A DNA stretch of 64,000 nt from Amblyomma americanum (GCF_052857255.1 NC_135498.1:118458281-118522280), one strand, 5' to 3'. Positions 8,789 through 19,676 are shown, counted from the stretch's first letter. Notes: generated from the letters alone by a model not told the origin. A program made the numbers and translations.

Positions 8789-8937
8789 CTGCACTACGTT
8801 TATAAATGTGAATTCCTTCAATAAAAAATTGTTGTCAGTTCAGCGCCCGTCCTTGTCGCCTCGTCTCTGTCCTCGTCTGTTCAGCGCTGCTTTTCTAGAA
8901 AACTATGTACCAACACGCCCAACTCGCCGCATTAACC

Positions 8938-8949
8938 AGTAACAATAAT
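8938..8949. repeat. Right target-site duplication of the Penelope composite
   Basis: AGTAACAATAAT is identical to 4666-4677. The sequence beyond it (ATTCCCGCCTCGCTTA) continues the alignment with copy II at 57263. Confidence 0.85.
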
Positions 8950-10734
8950 ATTCCCGCCTCGCTTAACTCTCAGATTCTAATAGACATTGATTAAAACTTC
9001 GATGGAACGTCGCCAGTACACTATCAGCATTGAAAGCAAGCAAGGGTTCTACTTACACTTTGAATTTATTGAGCAGAAGCCTCTTACTGGTCCACTGCGT
9101 TTTTGTGCGCTGAATGCATTAGTAAAGTACCTAATCAAGTACGCACCGGCTCCATTTGCGGTTCACAGACAGCGTTCACCTACTTGAGCTTTCTCATGTT
9201 GATCACCACCACTTGGTTTTGTAACTAATTGTCTCGGCCAGGCATATCATGTGCTCCCATGTACCCTCGTTTGTACACATTGATTGCTGGTCTGACGGCC
9301 AAGGTTCCCTTTTTGTATTTGATAAGCGTATGTAGCTAGGGCTAGCCAACCCGTATTCATAAACTTTATTCTATATTTAAATTCACGTTGCAAAATCGGC
9401 CAGGTAGTTTTGAAGTGTCCGTGTGGTCGCTTGGGGATTTCTTGGCGCACCATTACGCAGATATCGGCAGGTTTTCACGTGGCATCACATCCTGCTGTAT
9501 TACACGTCATCGCACGTAATCCGAGCCGATAATTAGTGGCCCTTAAGTTTTATTTAATGTGATTTGCGCACGTTGCTGCGCGACGTCCTTGTACAAATCC
9601 ACTGTTTATCTTCCTGAACGAACATCGTCATTGGTGATGAAGTTGTGCCTGGCTTCCGACCGAAGGGACTCCGGTTCACTTCCGCTTGACAACCTTTTAA
9701 AGCGAAATCTTTACCACGGCCGCTCAATTGCAACGCACATGCTGCCATTGAGCGGCCGTGGCTTTACCAACCACGCGCCTAAGATTTCGCTGCGTCTGTA
9801 CGAATGACCTTGAACAGGAGGAGCGGAGCTTTGTAGGCAACCACGTGACGTTCCACGTGACTCGCACCAGCTGCAGTCACGCGCTCCGCCGTCGTCGGGT
9901 GGCTGCGCGCTGCCTATCCACCGTCTCGCTGTGGACGAAGCAAGTCAGCCGGAGCCAGCGTCCTCGAGAGTGGGTACTCGCAGACGTCGGACCGAGTCTG
10001 ATCATCCGGTCGACATTGCAAACTGGTCGAGGGATTTAGCAATCGATAGGGAGCGTAAACCCGCCAAACGGCCAGCCGAAAGCATGGGAGGGCGGGAGCT
10101 TCGCATGGCTCTACGGCGAGCAAAGATGCCGAATGAAGACAGCGACGAGCCTCGTTAGCACCCGCGGGGAGACTGGCGAGCCGCTGGAAGCGAGTTCTGG
10201 CAGTGCGGAACCCGCAACGACCCACGTGGTCCGTCTGCCTGTCAGACTGTGCTTCGGCCCCAAGAACCTTATAAAGTGACCTCACATGTAATCCGTGCTT
10301 TGCTTGCATAGCTAGGGTTAACTGAGCTAAGCCGACCTTTATTTTTTCTTTGCAGCGAACCTGTTTTTCTACGTCACTACACCCATTCCACGAATTTGAA
10401 TTTCCGAGTCGCGCCGATACCGCATTTTCCTGCGAACGGGACCCTTAGCGCTTTTTCTTTAAGGGGTAATGCGTTGCTTGTCAGCGCCTTGATGTCTTAT
10501 AAAATCAAGAAGGATTGATACCGGTCAAAATTCATGGCAGTTGACAGGAGTAAATGTATATTGTTTATTTTCGTAATGCTGTTTACTAGTATTAACAACT
10601 AGCTCTGCTTGCAATCCACTTTGTGAAATAACCTACGCTGACTCTATAAAACCCAGTTAGACGGCAGTACCTCTCGCTTGCTGTAGACACCTCTATGGCA
10701 TAGTGAAGGGGGTTGAGTGGAAAAGAACTGCATG
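8950..10734. other. Shared spacer of the duplicated block, no firm gene
   Basis: It aligns with 57263-59084. Short frames at 9931-10158 and 58279-58485 share DHPVDIANWSRD and ERKRAKRPAE-type basic sequence. This could be the first exon of a basic-repeat transposon protein or of a host gene, but no domain is recognisable. Copy I holds a perfect hairpin at 9714-9761. Further 3' the sequence is AT-rich without motifs. Confidence 0.5.
9714..9761. repeat. Perfect 15-bp hairpin, copy I only
   Basis: CCACGGCCGCTCAAT and its exact reverse complement ATTGAGCGGCCGTGG are separated by 18 bases. In copy II (58064-58110) the second arm reads TTTCGCGGCGGAGG, so the perfect pairing is specific to copy I and probably arose by a local template-switch event. 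Confidence 0.7.
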
Positions 10735-10736
10735 TA

Positions 10737-10970
10737 AGTACGCTCCGTCTCCGTTGACACCGAACACAGTTCAGCGGACGCGATCTTGCTCTACGTTTCC
10801 TTCGCCTACAAAGCACAGTTAAGGAGGCAACCCCGTGGAACCCTTACCTCGTAAATGAAAGGGAGGCTGTGACAACGCTCGACGCAAGGTTGCAGGACGT
10901 CACCAGTGAGGACCACCTCGACGTCGCTGCCTATCTGCACTCCACCCTAAGCACGAATACACCTATATGA
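10737..10970 (+). pseudogene. Gypsy-type LTR retrotransposon integrase fragment, copy I
   Basis: In one frame it reads VDTEHSSADAILLYVSFAYK. After a frame change, NGREAVTTLDTMLQ-type sequence and TSEDHLDVAAYL follow. This matches the integrase stretch of Gypsy polyproteins (DAILPYVTFAYN, GREA-TTLDAMLP, AYLQRAEE). Only about 75 residues survive, joined directly to the RTE LINE, so this is a dead scrap. No LTRs are seen. Confidence 0.65.
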
Positions 10971-10974
10971 GAGA

Positions 10975-12650
10975 GTAAGAAAGGGAGTATGCTTCTTAGG
11001 AAACTAGGTGTAGGTAAAAACCAGATATGTGGGTTAAGAGACAAGGAGGACAATGCCATTAGCAATGTGGATAAGATAGTTAATGTAGCCGAAGAGTTCT
11101 ACGCAAATATATACAGTAGCCAATGTAATCGGAACGTTAATGATAAAGACAGTAGCGCACACCATTGCGGCATTACGCCGGTAAAGAAAAAGGAAGTAAA
11201 GAAAGCATTAAGAACAGTACAAAGGGGAAAAGCATCTGACTGGGATCAGGTAACAGCAGATCTGTTGAAAGACAGAGGACAGATTCTGCTACAAGAAAAA
11301 AGCAACCCTGTATACGCAATGCCTTACCACCTCGACCGTACAACAAGCTTGGAAGAATGCAAATATTTTCTTAATTCATAAGAATGTAGACGCCAAGAAC
11401 TAGAAAAAATTACAGACCAATCAGCTTACTGTCCGCTGCCTACAAGGTATTTACTAAGGTAATCAGTAATAGAGTCAGGACCACCTTTGACTTTAATCAA
11501 CAAAATGATCAGGCAGGCTTTCGTAAAGGATATTCAACAATAGATCATATTCACAATATACATAAGGGGATAGAGAAATGCACAGAATATAACCGACCCC
11601 TATATATATTCTTCATTGATTACGAGAAAGCATTTGATAAAGTGGAAATCTCAGCACTCATACAGCCTTTGCGTAATGAGGGTGCATAAGAGCCTTATGT
11701 CATAATACTGGAACATATATACAGGAACTGCACAGCTACCATAGTTCTCCATAAAGTGAGCTATTAAATTCCAATAAGGAAGGGCGTCAGGCAAGGAGTC
11801 ACGATCTCGCCGATGCTATTCACCCCCTGTTTACCATTGCTATTCCGATGCCTAAATAGGGAACAGTTGGGGATAAGAGTTAATGGAGAATACATAAATA
11901 ATTTGCGGTTCGCTAATGACATTGCCTTGCTGAGTCACTCAGGAGATGAACTGAAAATCATGATCAATGAGTTACGCACGGCAGAACGGTGGGTCTAAAA
12001 ATTAACATGCAGAAAACCAAGTAATGTTCAACAGTCTAAAAAGGGAACAGCAGTTCAAGATTGGCAGCGAGGTGCAGGAAGGGGTAAAGATCTGCTTAGG
12101 GCAGGTAGTGGCAGCTGATCGGGATCATGAGAGTGAAATAACTAGAAGGGTAAGAATAGGGTGCAGCGCATATGACAGGTTCTCTCAGATCATGATTGGC
12201 TGATTACCAATATCCCTGAAGAGAAAAGTGTACAACCGCTGTATCTTGCCGGTACTCTCCCACGGGGCAGAAACGTGGAGGCTAACGAAAAGGGTTCAGC
12301 ATAGGAAAGGGCGACGCAGCGAGCCATGGAAAGAAACAGGATATGTGTAACGTTAAGAGACCGAAAGCGGGCAGAGTCGGTGAGGGAACCAACCCGGGTT
12401 AATGACATCCTAGTCGAAATCAGGAGGAAGAAATGGGCTGGGCATTTAATGCGAAGGCAAGACAACCGCTGGTCCTAGGGGTAGCGAAGTGGATTCCAAG
12501 AGAAGGCAAGCGTAGCAGATGGAGGCAGAAAGTAAGGTGGCAGGATAAGATTATGAGGCTTGCAGGCATAAGTTGGGCACGGCTGGGAAATGACAGGGTT
12601 AATTGGAAAGACATGGGAGAGGCCTTTGCCCTGCAGTCGGTGTAGTCAGG
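10975..12650 (+). pseudogene. RTE/BovB-like LINE reverse transcriptase, decayed copy I
   Basis: Pieces in several frames give KEVKKALRTVQRGKASDWDQ (fingers), NYRPISLLSAAYKVF, QAGFRKGYSTIDHIHN, FFIDYEKAFDKV (first catalytic aspartate), GVRQGVTISPMLFT and NNLRFANDIALLSHSG. The usual FADD box is FAND. The C-terminus has the RTE-style WAGHLMRRQD and GRQKVRWQDKIMRLAGISWA region. Stops and frameshifts occur throughout, and no endonuclease domain is visible upstream. 59322-61010 is the paralogue and shares FAND. Confidence 0.78.
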
Positions 12651-12655
12651 ATGAT

Positions 12656-13160
12656 GACGACGCTGTCCGACTACATTTCAGCGCCGTTATGTTTATTTCG
12701 TGCAATCCGCAGAAGACCCCGACGTCATGCCTGGCTGCGCACTCAAGACGAGTAGCGCGCCGACCGTTGCCATTACAACCTTCGTCGGCGCCACGCAGAA
12801 CACAAGCCAGCTGACCGAGTCTGAGTTTGGACATCCATTTGTCACGGTGGACTCCGCGAAAACGTTTTCGCCGCTACGGCGGGCAGCACAAGATGATTCG
12901 CCTGCTATGTTAGCGGGACTCTGAAGTTGTTCTTGATGGATTGTCATGATCCGAGCGACGGCGAACCCTAGGAGTAGAAGTGCGCGTCGTGGGTCGAAAG
13001 CCATTTTATGAGCGCTAATATAAGCACGTGTTCGTGCTCATGCACTTTATTTTAAGGCGAAAACTTTGTTTCATTGATTCAAAGCTGCTAGTTGTCGGCG
13101 TCGGCGCACAAAAGATCGGTGAGCTATGGAGATGGCAAGAAGTAGAGAAAGAAAGAGAAA
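12656..13160 (-). other. Spacer with a small leader-like ORF of unknown function
   Basis: An antisense frame at 12693-13004 (103 residues) starts at an ATG in an ATAAAATGG context and opens with MAFDPRRALLLLGFAVARIM, a plausible signal peptide. The overlapping antisense frame at 12646-12834 is cysteine-containing. In copy II (61032-61390) the ATG is ATA and stops interrupt the frame. It could be a decayed secreted-peptide exon or chance. I do not recognise a family. Confidence 0.3.
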
Positions 13161-13164
13161 GGGA

Positions 13165-14437
13165 CAACTTTTATTTCCCACAGGTGCCGTGAACTAGGGC
13201 AGGTGGGCCCTGTGCGGCCCCCAGGTGGGGGCGACGTACTGGGCCCATAAAATGAGTGAGCGTTGAGTGGTCTTATTTGGCTGGTTGAGGAGTTTGTTCC
13301 AGCATTCCGCAGAGGGAGTTGGCAGGAGGACCCGTGAGGGAGGGTTATTTTCGCATCCCCTGAGGATGTGCACCTGAGTTTCAGATGATACGTGGTTGCA
13401 ATCTGGTCACATGGGGTCGTATTCCCGGTTGGTGATGAGTGATAGCTTTGAGTGGCTGAGAATTAAGAGCACCTGATTTCTTCGGCGCAGGGTGGCTTAT
13501 GTTCTGTCGAGGTCGGGTTTGAGAGGCGGGAAAGGGCGTCATGTCTTTTTATGAACATTGGTGATGTCGGCACAAGTGTGGGGGTCTTCAGCGATGGCTC
13601 CAGGATCCGTGGAGCGGCCGCCGGGATCGTTAATTCTCGAGCATGTCGGCCGGCCCCTTCCTTAGCAGCCTGTTAGGCGTCAGCGGTGTATGCAGGGACT
13701 TAATATTTTTCAATCTTTTTAGGTTGCCCCAACCTGATATATGTCCCTTCGTTACCACAGTTGCCCTCATGGGCGGGTACACCGCCTAGAATAATTTTGC
13801 GATCGGTAGTGCAGCCGCGCAGGATGCGTGCGATGGCAATGCAGATGCAGCCTGCCGAGTATAGGATTGCTCGTTTTGTGTCACCGAGGAGTGTGCGCGG
13901 ACGGCGGTCAGCCATAGCTAGCGCTATCGCTGTATCTTCTGCTGCAGCGGGGGATGGGCGCAAACCGCGGCGGCGGAGATAAGGTTATATCGCGGCGTGG
14001 TTGCACGGACCACGTAGGTTGCACCTTGGCTTGCCGCATCCATGAGTGTAGTGTGTTCGTCAGCACGATAGAAATCATCCATTTCTCGGGCTTTGTGCCA
14101 AAGGCGCGTGCCGTGTCGGTGAGGCAGCCGCTTCTTGGGTAGCGGTTTGACAAAAAGGCGGGTATGTAATACACCTGGCAAGAAGTGGAGAGGGTAGCGA
14201 CTGCAGCAGCTTCGGAGAGAGGATGTATTACCGGAGAGGGCGTCGCTGTCGAATATAGGACTTCAGATGGCGGAAGGCGGCGGAGCGTCGGAGGCAGCAG
14301 GTGCCAGCATCCGACCACTTGCTGCAAGAGTTACTCGCACCAGTGCTCACGCAGTATGAGTTATGTCTTTGCGAATGGTTTCGTGGCTGCGCGGGCGTCA
14401 CTGTGTCTTCAGACTCCAATTCCGATTATGTGTGTGC
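13165..14437 (-). pseudogene. I-type LINE 3' region with RNase H, decayed copy I
   Basis: Read antisense in shifting frames it gives MDAASQGATYVV (first catalytic Asp), an EE-containing AIALAIADRR segment, GDTKRAIL (GDS position), WVPAHEGNCGNEGTY (RNase H C-terminal motif) and a downstream Cys-rich segment. The order is that of the RNase H and zinc-finger end of I-group ORF2. Stops are frequent. Paralogues lie at 37167-38125 and 61560-62816. Confidence 0.72.
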
Positions 14438-14445
14438 AATGCAGT

Positions 14446-15388
14446 CAGTGTTGGCGGTAACGCTTTATTTTTTCAGTAACTTAGTAACGTACCCGTTACC
14501 ATTTTGAAACTGTAAATGTTAACTTACTTACGTTAACATTTTTCGGTAACGTGAGGTGTCACGTTACTAGTTACTTTTTTTATTCCAGTCAGGACCCCCT
14601 CCGCCTCACGTTTTTTAAAAATGAAAGCGTGGAGAGCCTAAAGTGATGTTGCAGATAAACAAAATGTCCAGCTGTTCTCGACAACCCTTGTTGCGGCTCG
14701 ACTGGATGCCAGAAACACTTGCCTTTGACGACACACCCAACTGAAAGAAAAATACTGAATACCCATAAAGCACGAAATACGTAGACGAATACGCATTCAC
14801 ACACTTGCCTGCACCCATCTCCCTTCCCAAACCACTGCACGCACAAATCTCTAAAGAGTGGAAGCGTGCCCGGCATTTTGGAACATCACATTGTTCAAAA
14901 TTACTGTAAATTTTCTGAGAGTTCAGCGATGTTTTCTTTGGAAAGCAAGAATTAATGCTGTAGGGTCATTTTGTGTTTAATGTCATGCTCAGAAAATGGC
15001 TTCACCGTGTGCCACAGTGTATGAAGTCATCACATAGAACTCTGCAGCAACTTTAGGCTACTGTAATATAGCTGATTTCCAGCACATTCGTGCAAATTAT
15101 ACCTCTTAAATCAGGATTTCTCGTAAAATCGCTGTTTTGGCTAGAAGCTTTATATGAAATACAACCTTTGTAAAATTGTTAGCGTGAGTTCTTGCAGCGA
15201 AGACGCACTGATTAAAATTTATGGCCATGCAGTAATGAAAAAGTAGGGAGTAGTACTTTTTTGGGGTAACTGTAACGGTAAGGCGTAACATTTTTTTTTG
15301 TAGCTAAGGTAGGGCAGTAACGCGTTCCTTATTTTTTAGCGTAAAGAGTAACATATTTAGTAATTTTTCGGAAACGCCTACAACACTG
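14446..15388. mobile_element. hAT-like non-autonomous DNA transposon
   Basis: It begins CAGTGTTGGCGGTAACGC and ends GGAAACGCCTACAACACTG, giving an 8-bp perfect (CAGTGTTG) and then imperfect terminal inverted repeat. It is flanked by AATGCAGT (14438-14445) and GATGCAGT (15389-15396), an 8-bp target duplication with one mismatch, the length expected for hAT. The subterminal regions repeat GTAAC/GTTAC motifs. No transposase frame is visible in the 943 bases, so it is non-autonomous. The block duplicate keeps only its left end (62825-62990). Confidence 0.68.
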
Positions 15389-15396
15389 GATGCAGT

Positions 15397-16795
15397 GCGA
15401 TGGAATTGCGACGACATCAATGTCTGTGGCCTGCGAGGCGACCGCTTCTATGTGAACTGGGAGACGAGAGCGCCCACAAAGGTACGCTACCGGCCTCAAG
15501 GCACGAGGGCCGATAAATCCTTTACGACGGCTGCAGAGGCGGGCTGCAACATCGACGATCACCGCTACGGTAAAAGCGCGGAAAGCCAGTCTCAACCGGT
15601 TGAAGAGGCGTTGAAGTACTCAACGAGAAGCGGACATGAAGCGACAGAAGCGTGCGGCCAACGTCGAGTTGCGGAAACGTGAAGCGGAAGCAATGTGGAT
15701 GAGGCACAAACAGTAGGCTCAGGTAGGTGGTGGTGGTGGTGATAACATTAATAGACTCAGGGAAGTTTAGAACGCGCAGGTCCTTGGGCTCCCTCACGGT
15801 CCCACTGCACTGAAACGTTCAAACGCTTCACTCACGGGGATATAGAGCTTTCTGATTCATACTCGAAACCAGTCTTAAGTGTCTGTGGCGAATTTTTCTG
15901 CCCGCTTTTTTTTCGTTGATAAGCATGTGATCTCTTCTTCTGCAAAACAGGCAATGCCGCGAAGGCTCTTAACCTTTGTTGTTGCTCAAAGTCGCCGGTG
16001 CGCGGCTTTAACCTTTTCTTCCACGAGAACTGGCTAGTTTTATTTAGAACGACTGCAGCCACGTTTCAAAGACTTTCATTGCTCGAGATTGCGCAGTTAC
16101 CTTTGAGGCTCAATCGGAGTTTCTTGGACAACTTTAAATTCACCGCGGCCGAGAGAAGCGGAAATCCTTTCTTTCGTGGTCCGTCCAACACATCTCTTAC
16201 TATCAGTACCGCCTGCTTGTTCGGGTATCTGTGGCCGAAAGTATAGAGAGTCCTTTTAAGAACCGCTTCAGCAAGCGCAAACTAGACTGACAAATCCTTG
16301 GAATTTTGCCCTCCTCGCGCTATGGGCGCAACAGCGCTTCTCGACATCTCCGCAGCGGCTCGAGCAAGAGTCGAACTCGCAAACTATTGGACACCATTGA
16401 TTCGTCCGGATTGGTCCCAATGCGGCGGTAGGCGCGCACGTAGCTACAAGTTATCTGGCGCCATCTGGCGCCCTAAATGCAATCTGCGCATGTGCACTGG
16501 CGACGCGCGGACTAGCGGTACTCAAGTAATGGTATACAGAACGGTACGCGTTATGATAAAAGAGTCTGAAATCAGCGCGGATGGTCCTCGTTTCTCATAT
16601 GGGTAAATAAGATAAACCACTTGTTTCATCTGACATGCGAAAGAAAGCACGCCATTGCTCTCAGGGATGCTTCCCCATACAAAATGGAGCAATGTATATT
16701 TTTCCGTGAGATGCGGAAAAAAGACGCAGTCGCTGGTTGCTTCAGGCGTCTGTGACTCTCCGGCAAGAAAAAATAAGTCTGCCTAAGAGGGCAAA
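15397..16795. other. No firm feature
   Basis: The first 200 bases may continue the antisense LINE beyond the hAT insertion, but no motif confirms it. A short GGT tract lies at 15723-15742. Frames such as 16298-16606 lack recognisable domains. Confidence 0.45.
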
Positions 16796-17000
16796 TGCGA
16801 AAGCCTTTCCGTGTCCTCATTCCACTTAAATTTCTCATCTTCTGCTTTTCCTGCATTTTTCTCTTTTTATTTTTATACATTTCTTATTTATAATATCTTT
16901 TCTGTTTTCATTTCTTTTATTTTTAGTTATTTTCACTTTTCGTTTTTATTTTTAAATTTCTTCTATATTTCATTACATATACGTTGCTTGAGAACTGCGG
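16796..17000. repeat. T-rich repeat, second copy
   Basis: It matches the window start (TCCTCATTCCAC, CTGCTTTTCCTG) and runs into long T/A-rich sequence. Open frames here are translations of poly-pyrimidine sequence. Confidence 0.5.
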
Positions 17001-17127
17001 CTTAATGAACTTTTACGTCTTTGTTTTTGTTTCCACACAACTTATGATTGATAGTTCGTGCGGACAACTTCCGTGCACAAATTTCGTCCACGCCACTCAT
17101 GAGCCAAGAAACGCTTTCGTCTTAATA

Positions 17128-17277
17128 CTAATTGGTTTTAGGGGAAGGAAAATGACGCAGTATCTGCCTCATATATCGGTGGACACCTGAACCGCGCCGT
17201 AAAGGAAGGGATAAAGAAGGTAGTGAAAGAAGAAGTTAAGAAAGAGGTGCCGTAGTGGATGGCTCCGGAATAATTTT
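17128..17277 (-). mobile_element. Ruka-like SINE, antisense 3' half
   Basis: AATTGGTTTTAGGGGAAGG, CATATATCGGTGGACACC and GTGCCGTAGTGGATGG identify the antisense 3' module and part of the body. The head is absent. Confidence 0.85.
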
Positions 17278-17970
17278 TGACTTAAAATGTTCTCTGGGAC
17301 ATTATGCCACGCGACTATCCACGCCTTGCCGCCGCTGCGCGCGTTGAGCCAACGGCACTCGCTCCTCGCAACTGCCGGAAATAGCGTGACGCTTCATTCG
17401 CTATATAAAAACAAGTGGCGTGTGCATACATTCGTGCGATTACCTTAACTGAGCTTTCGCCTGTCTTGCTAGGTCCAGCCCGGTTGAACCACAGGTAACT
17501 TTTGAGCGCTAAAAGCTCCACTTCTCGAATACAAATCTGAAGGTCAAATGACGCATGGATTTGACCTCTGGGATGCCGCGCATGTGGCTGAGACATCAAA
17601 CAAATCACATGTCGCACTGGTACCGCTCGTTCAACAGCTGCGCTGACCGCGGCTCAAACCGCTCGCTCTCAGAATTCGCGTCACGTGCCTAACCACGTAA
17701 TTCGCACCTGCTGATTAAAGGCCAGAGCTCGCCGCCTGGACACCCCCTCCCCCCCTCCCCCACACACACGTCACATGTGTGACAGCCCGTAAGGCAAGCA
17801 CTTTCGTTTATAATATTCCTTCAGTCGCAACAACAACAGACACCGCAGAAGGCGAGGTGGCTTCCATGCCCTACAAGAATGGGATCTATAGGAGCTCACA
17901 CCAATCTGGCGAGTGCTCCTTGTCACCGGGTGTATCTGTTGCTAAACCGTCGTCGTCGTTTTGGAGGATG
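17278..17970. other. No recognisable gene
   Basis: The stretch holds a C-rich tract (17745-17765) and short frames without motifs. Confidence 0.5.
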
Positions 17971-17974
17971 CACC

Positions 17975-18284
17975 CACCGCGGTAACCCAGTGGTTAGGCC
18001 GCTCGACAACAGATCCAGATTTCCCGGGTTCGAACCCGACCGCGTCGGCAGCGCTTTTATGCAGGCAAAACGCTAAGGCGCCCGTGTGCTGTGCGACGTC
18101 AGTGCACGTTAAAGATCCCCAGGTGGTCGAAAGTATTCCGGAGCCCTCCACTTTGGCACCTCTTCCATCTTTTCTTTTTTCACTCGCTCATTTATCCTTT
18201 CCCTTACGGCGCGCTTCAGGTGTCCAACGATATATGAAACAGATACTACGCCATTTCCTTTCCCCAAGAAACCAATTATTTTTA
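17975..18284 (+). mobile_element. Ruka-like SINE, full length
   Basis: The tRNA-like head has A box variant TAACCCAGTGG and an intact B box GGTTCGAACCC. The body (CGCCCGTGTGCTGTGCG, GATCCCCAGGTGGTCG) and 3' module are complete. Several CpG-type changes suggest an older copy. Confidence 0.9.
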
Positions 18285-19166
18285 AGCAAGGTCTCCAAGG
18301 GTTCTCTACTTACCGTACTTGGCCCCACCCCTGGTGGTTGTGGGCACGCCCAAATTGTGTGGTCGAGGGTCCATCTCGCCCCACAGTGTTGCACTGATCG
18401 TTATTCCTAAGCTATTTTAGCACGTAAAACGCCCAGACCATCCGAGGCCGCAACATAGAGACTACGGATGAAGGTTCGATAGAGCTCGCTTGTGTAGGAA
18501 CAGATACGAAGGTTAAAATTAGCGACAGCAAAATCATCGTCTAAAATTTTGGAAAAGAGAGGATGTCACTGGAAGCGGCCAAAGTCCTCCCCCAAAGAAC
18601 GCTGAATAGGAAAACTCAGTTAATTTGAACGCCCGCGCACGCTGCCTTCACTGGTAACGAGGCGGTTCACGAGGTATCGCTAGCTAACTTCCGGAAAGCC
18701 GTCGCCACCCCCCCCCCCCCTCGCCCCCGCCCACTGGGCATACGAATAGCGCCATAAAAACTGCGGGGAAACAATCGACCATTATAAAGTGGGACGTAGA
18801 CTGGCACCCCCGCTACATGTTGGCCTAAATAATAGAGAAGCTGTCGTGTGGAGGCGGCTCCAATATATTTCCTGCCAACGCATACGTAGTTCTAGCCTAA
18901 GACGCTGGAGAGCGCAGGAAGGTTTCTAATCAGACGGATGCCTTCCAAAAGCCCTCCTGTGTCTCCAGCATTTAATATTCCCGAACAATTGTGCACTTAA
19001 CATCTTAACCACACATCAGCGACCGAAGCAGCAACAACGCGCTAAAGGCTCTCCCATAACCGCACTTTGGGTCAGCAAACTGGCCCCCTGAATTTTTATG
19101 CTAATCCGCTGTCCTAGTGTGAATGTTCATGTATCGCGTTGCTGTTTGGATTGCACATGTGTAAAC
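18285..19166. other. No recognisable gene
   Basis: A C-run lies at 18708-18722. No open frame, repeat match or motif could be supported. Confidence 0.5.
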
Positions 19167-19177
19167 AAACTTTTGTA

Positions 19178-19496
19178 ATAATAATTGGTTTTTTGGGGGG
19201 AAAGGAAATGGCGCAGTATCTGTCTCATATACCGTTGGACACCTTAACCGCACCGTAAGGGAATGGTAAAGGAGGGAGTGAAAAAAGGAAGAAAGAGAGA
19301 GGTGCCGTAGTGGAGGGCTCCGGAATATTTTCGACCATCTGGGGATCTTTAACGTGCGCTGACATCGCACAGCACACAAGCGCCTTAGCGTTTTTCCTCC
19401 ATAAAAACGCAGCCGCCGCGGTCGGGTTCGAACCCGCGAACTCCGGATCAGTAGTCGAGCGCCATGACCACTGAGCCACCGCGGCGGGGTAAAAAA
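19178..19496 (-). mobile_element. Ruka-like SINE, full length, antisense, with target duplication
   Basis: The complete element reads antisense from the CCAATTATTATT tail (19178) to the GC-rich tRNA-like head (near 19488). AAACTTTTGTA occurs at 19167-19177 and again at 19497-19507, an 11-bp target duplication, so both ends are defined. Confidence 0.93.
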
Positions 19497-19676
19497 AAAC
19501 TTTTGTAGCGAAAGCTAGCTACACCAGGATAGCCAGCGGTGCATTTTAGTTCAGTGTCACTAGTGTACTCAGCATTCGCCACTAGCTGCACCGCGCCACA
19601 AGTGTTCCCCCGCAGTGTCGCGCGGCACCTTCCTCAAAATACAGTTTCCGGTCCTCTTTCTTCTTTCCCTCTCTCC

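Larger units (their letters stand above)
4678..8937 (+). mobile_element. Penelope-like element composite (inverted fragment, truncated copy, full copy)
   Basis: Three Penelope units lie head to tail except for the first. An inverted 3' fragment (4678-5250) is joined through a 4-base filler to a 5'-truncated forward copy (5255-6375), which is followed by a near-complete forward copy (6376-8937). The 150-base segment after each coding region, containing CAATAAAAAATTG and ending CGCATTAACC, occurs at both forward 3' ends and begins the full copy, acting as a pseudo-LTR. Partial tandem and inverted organisation is typical of Penelope elements. One 12-bp target duplication surrounds the whole, so it inserted as a unit. 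Confidence 0.88.
4367..14577. repeat. Composite duplicated block, copy I
   Basis: Apart from the Penelope insertion at 4678-8937, this block aligns in order with 56279-62985. Shared parts are a SINE variant, a unique spacer, the Gypsy integrase scrap, the dead RTE LINE, an antisense small ORF region, an antisense I-type LINE 3' end and the start of an hAT-like element. Several unrelated elements in the same order and orientation favour segmental duplication over independent insertion. The copies are clearly diverged, with many substitutions and indels. Confidence 0.75.

Noticed and set aside
16298..16606. 102-residue ORF MEFCPPRAMG...
   Set aside because: No homology signal, codon pattern or leader; length is within chance for this base composition.
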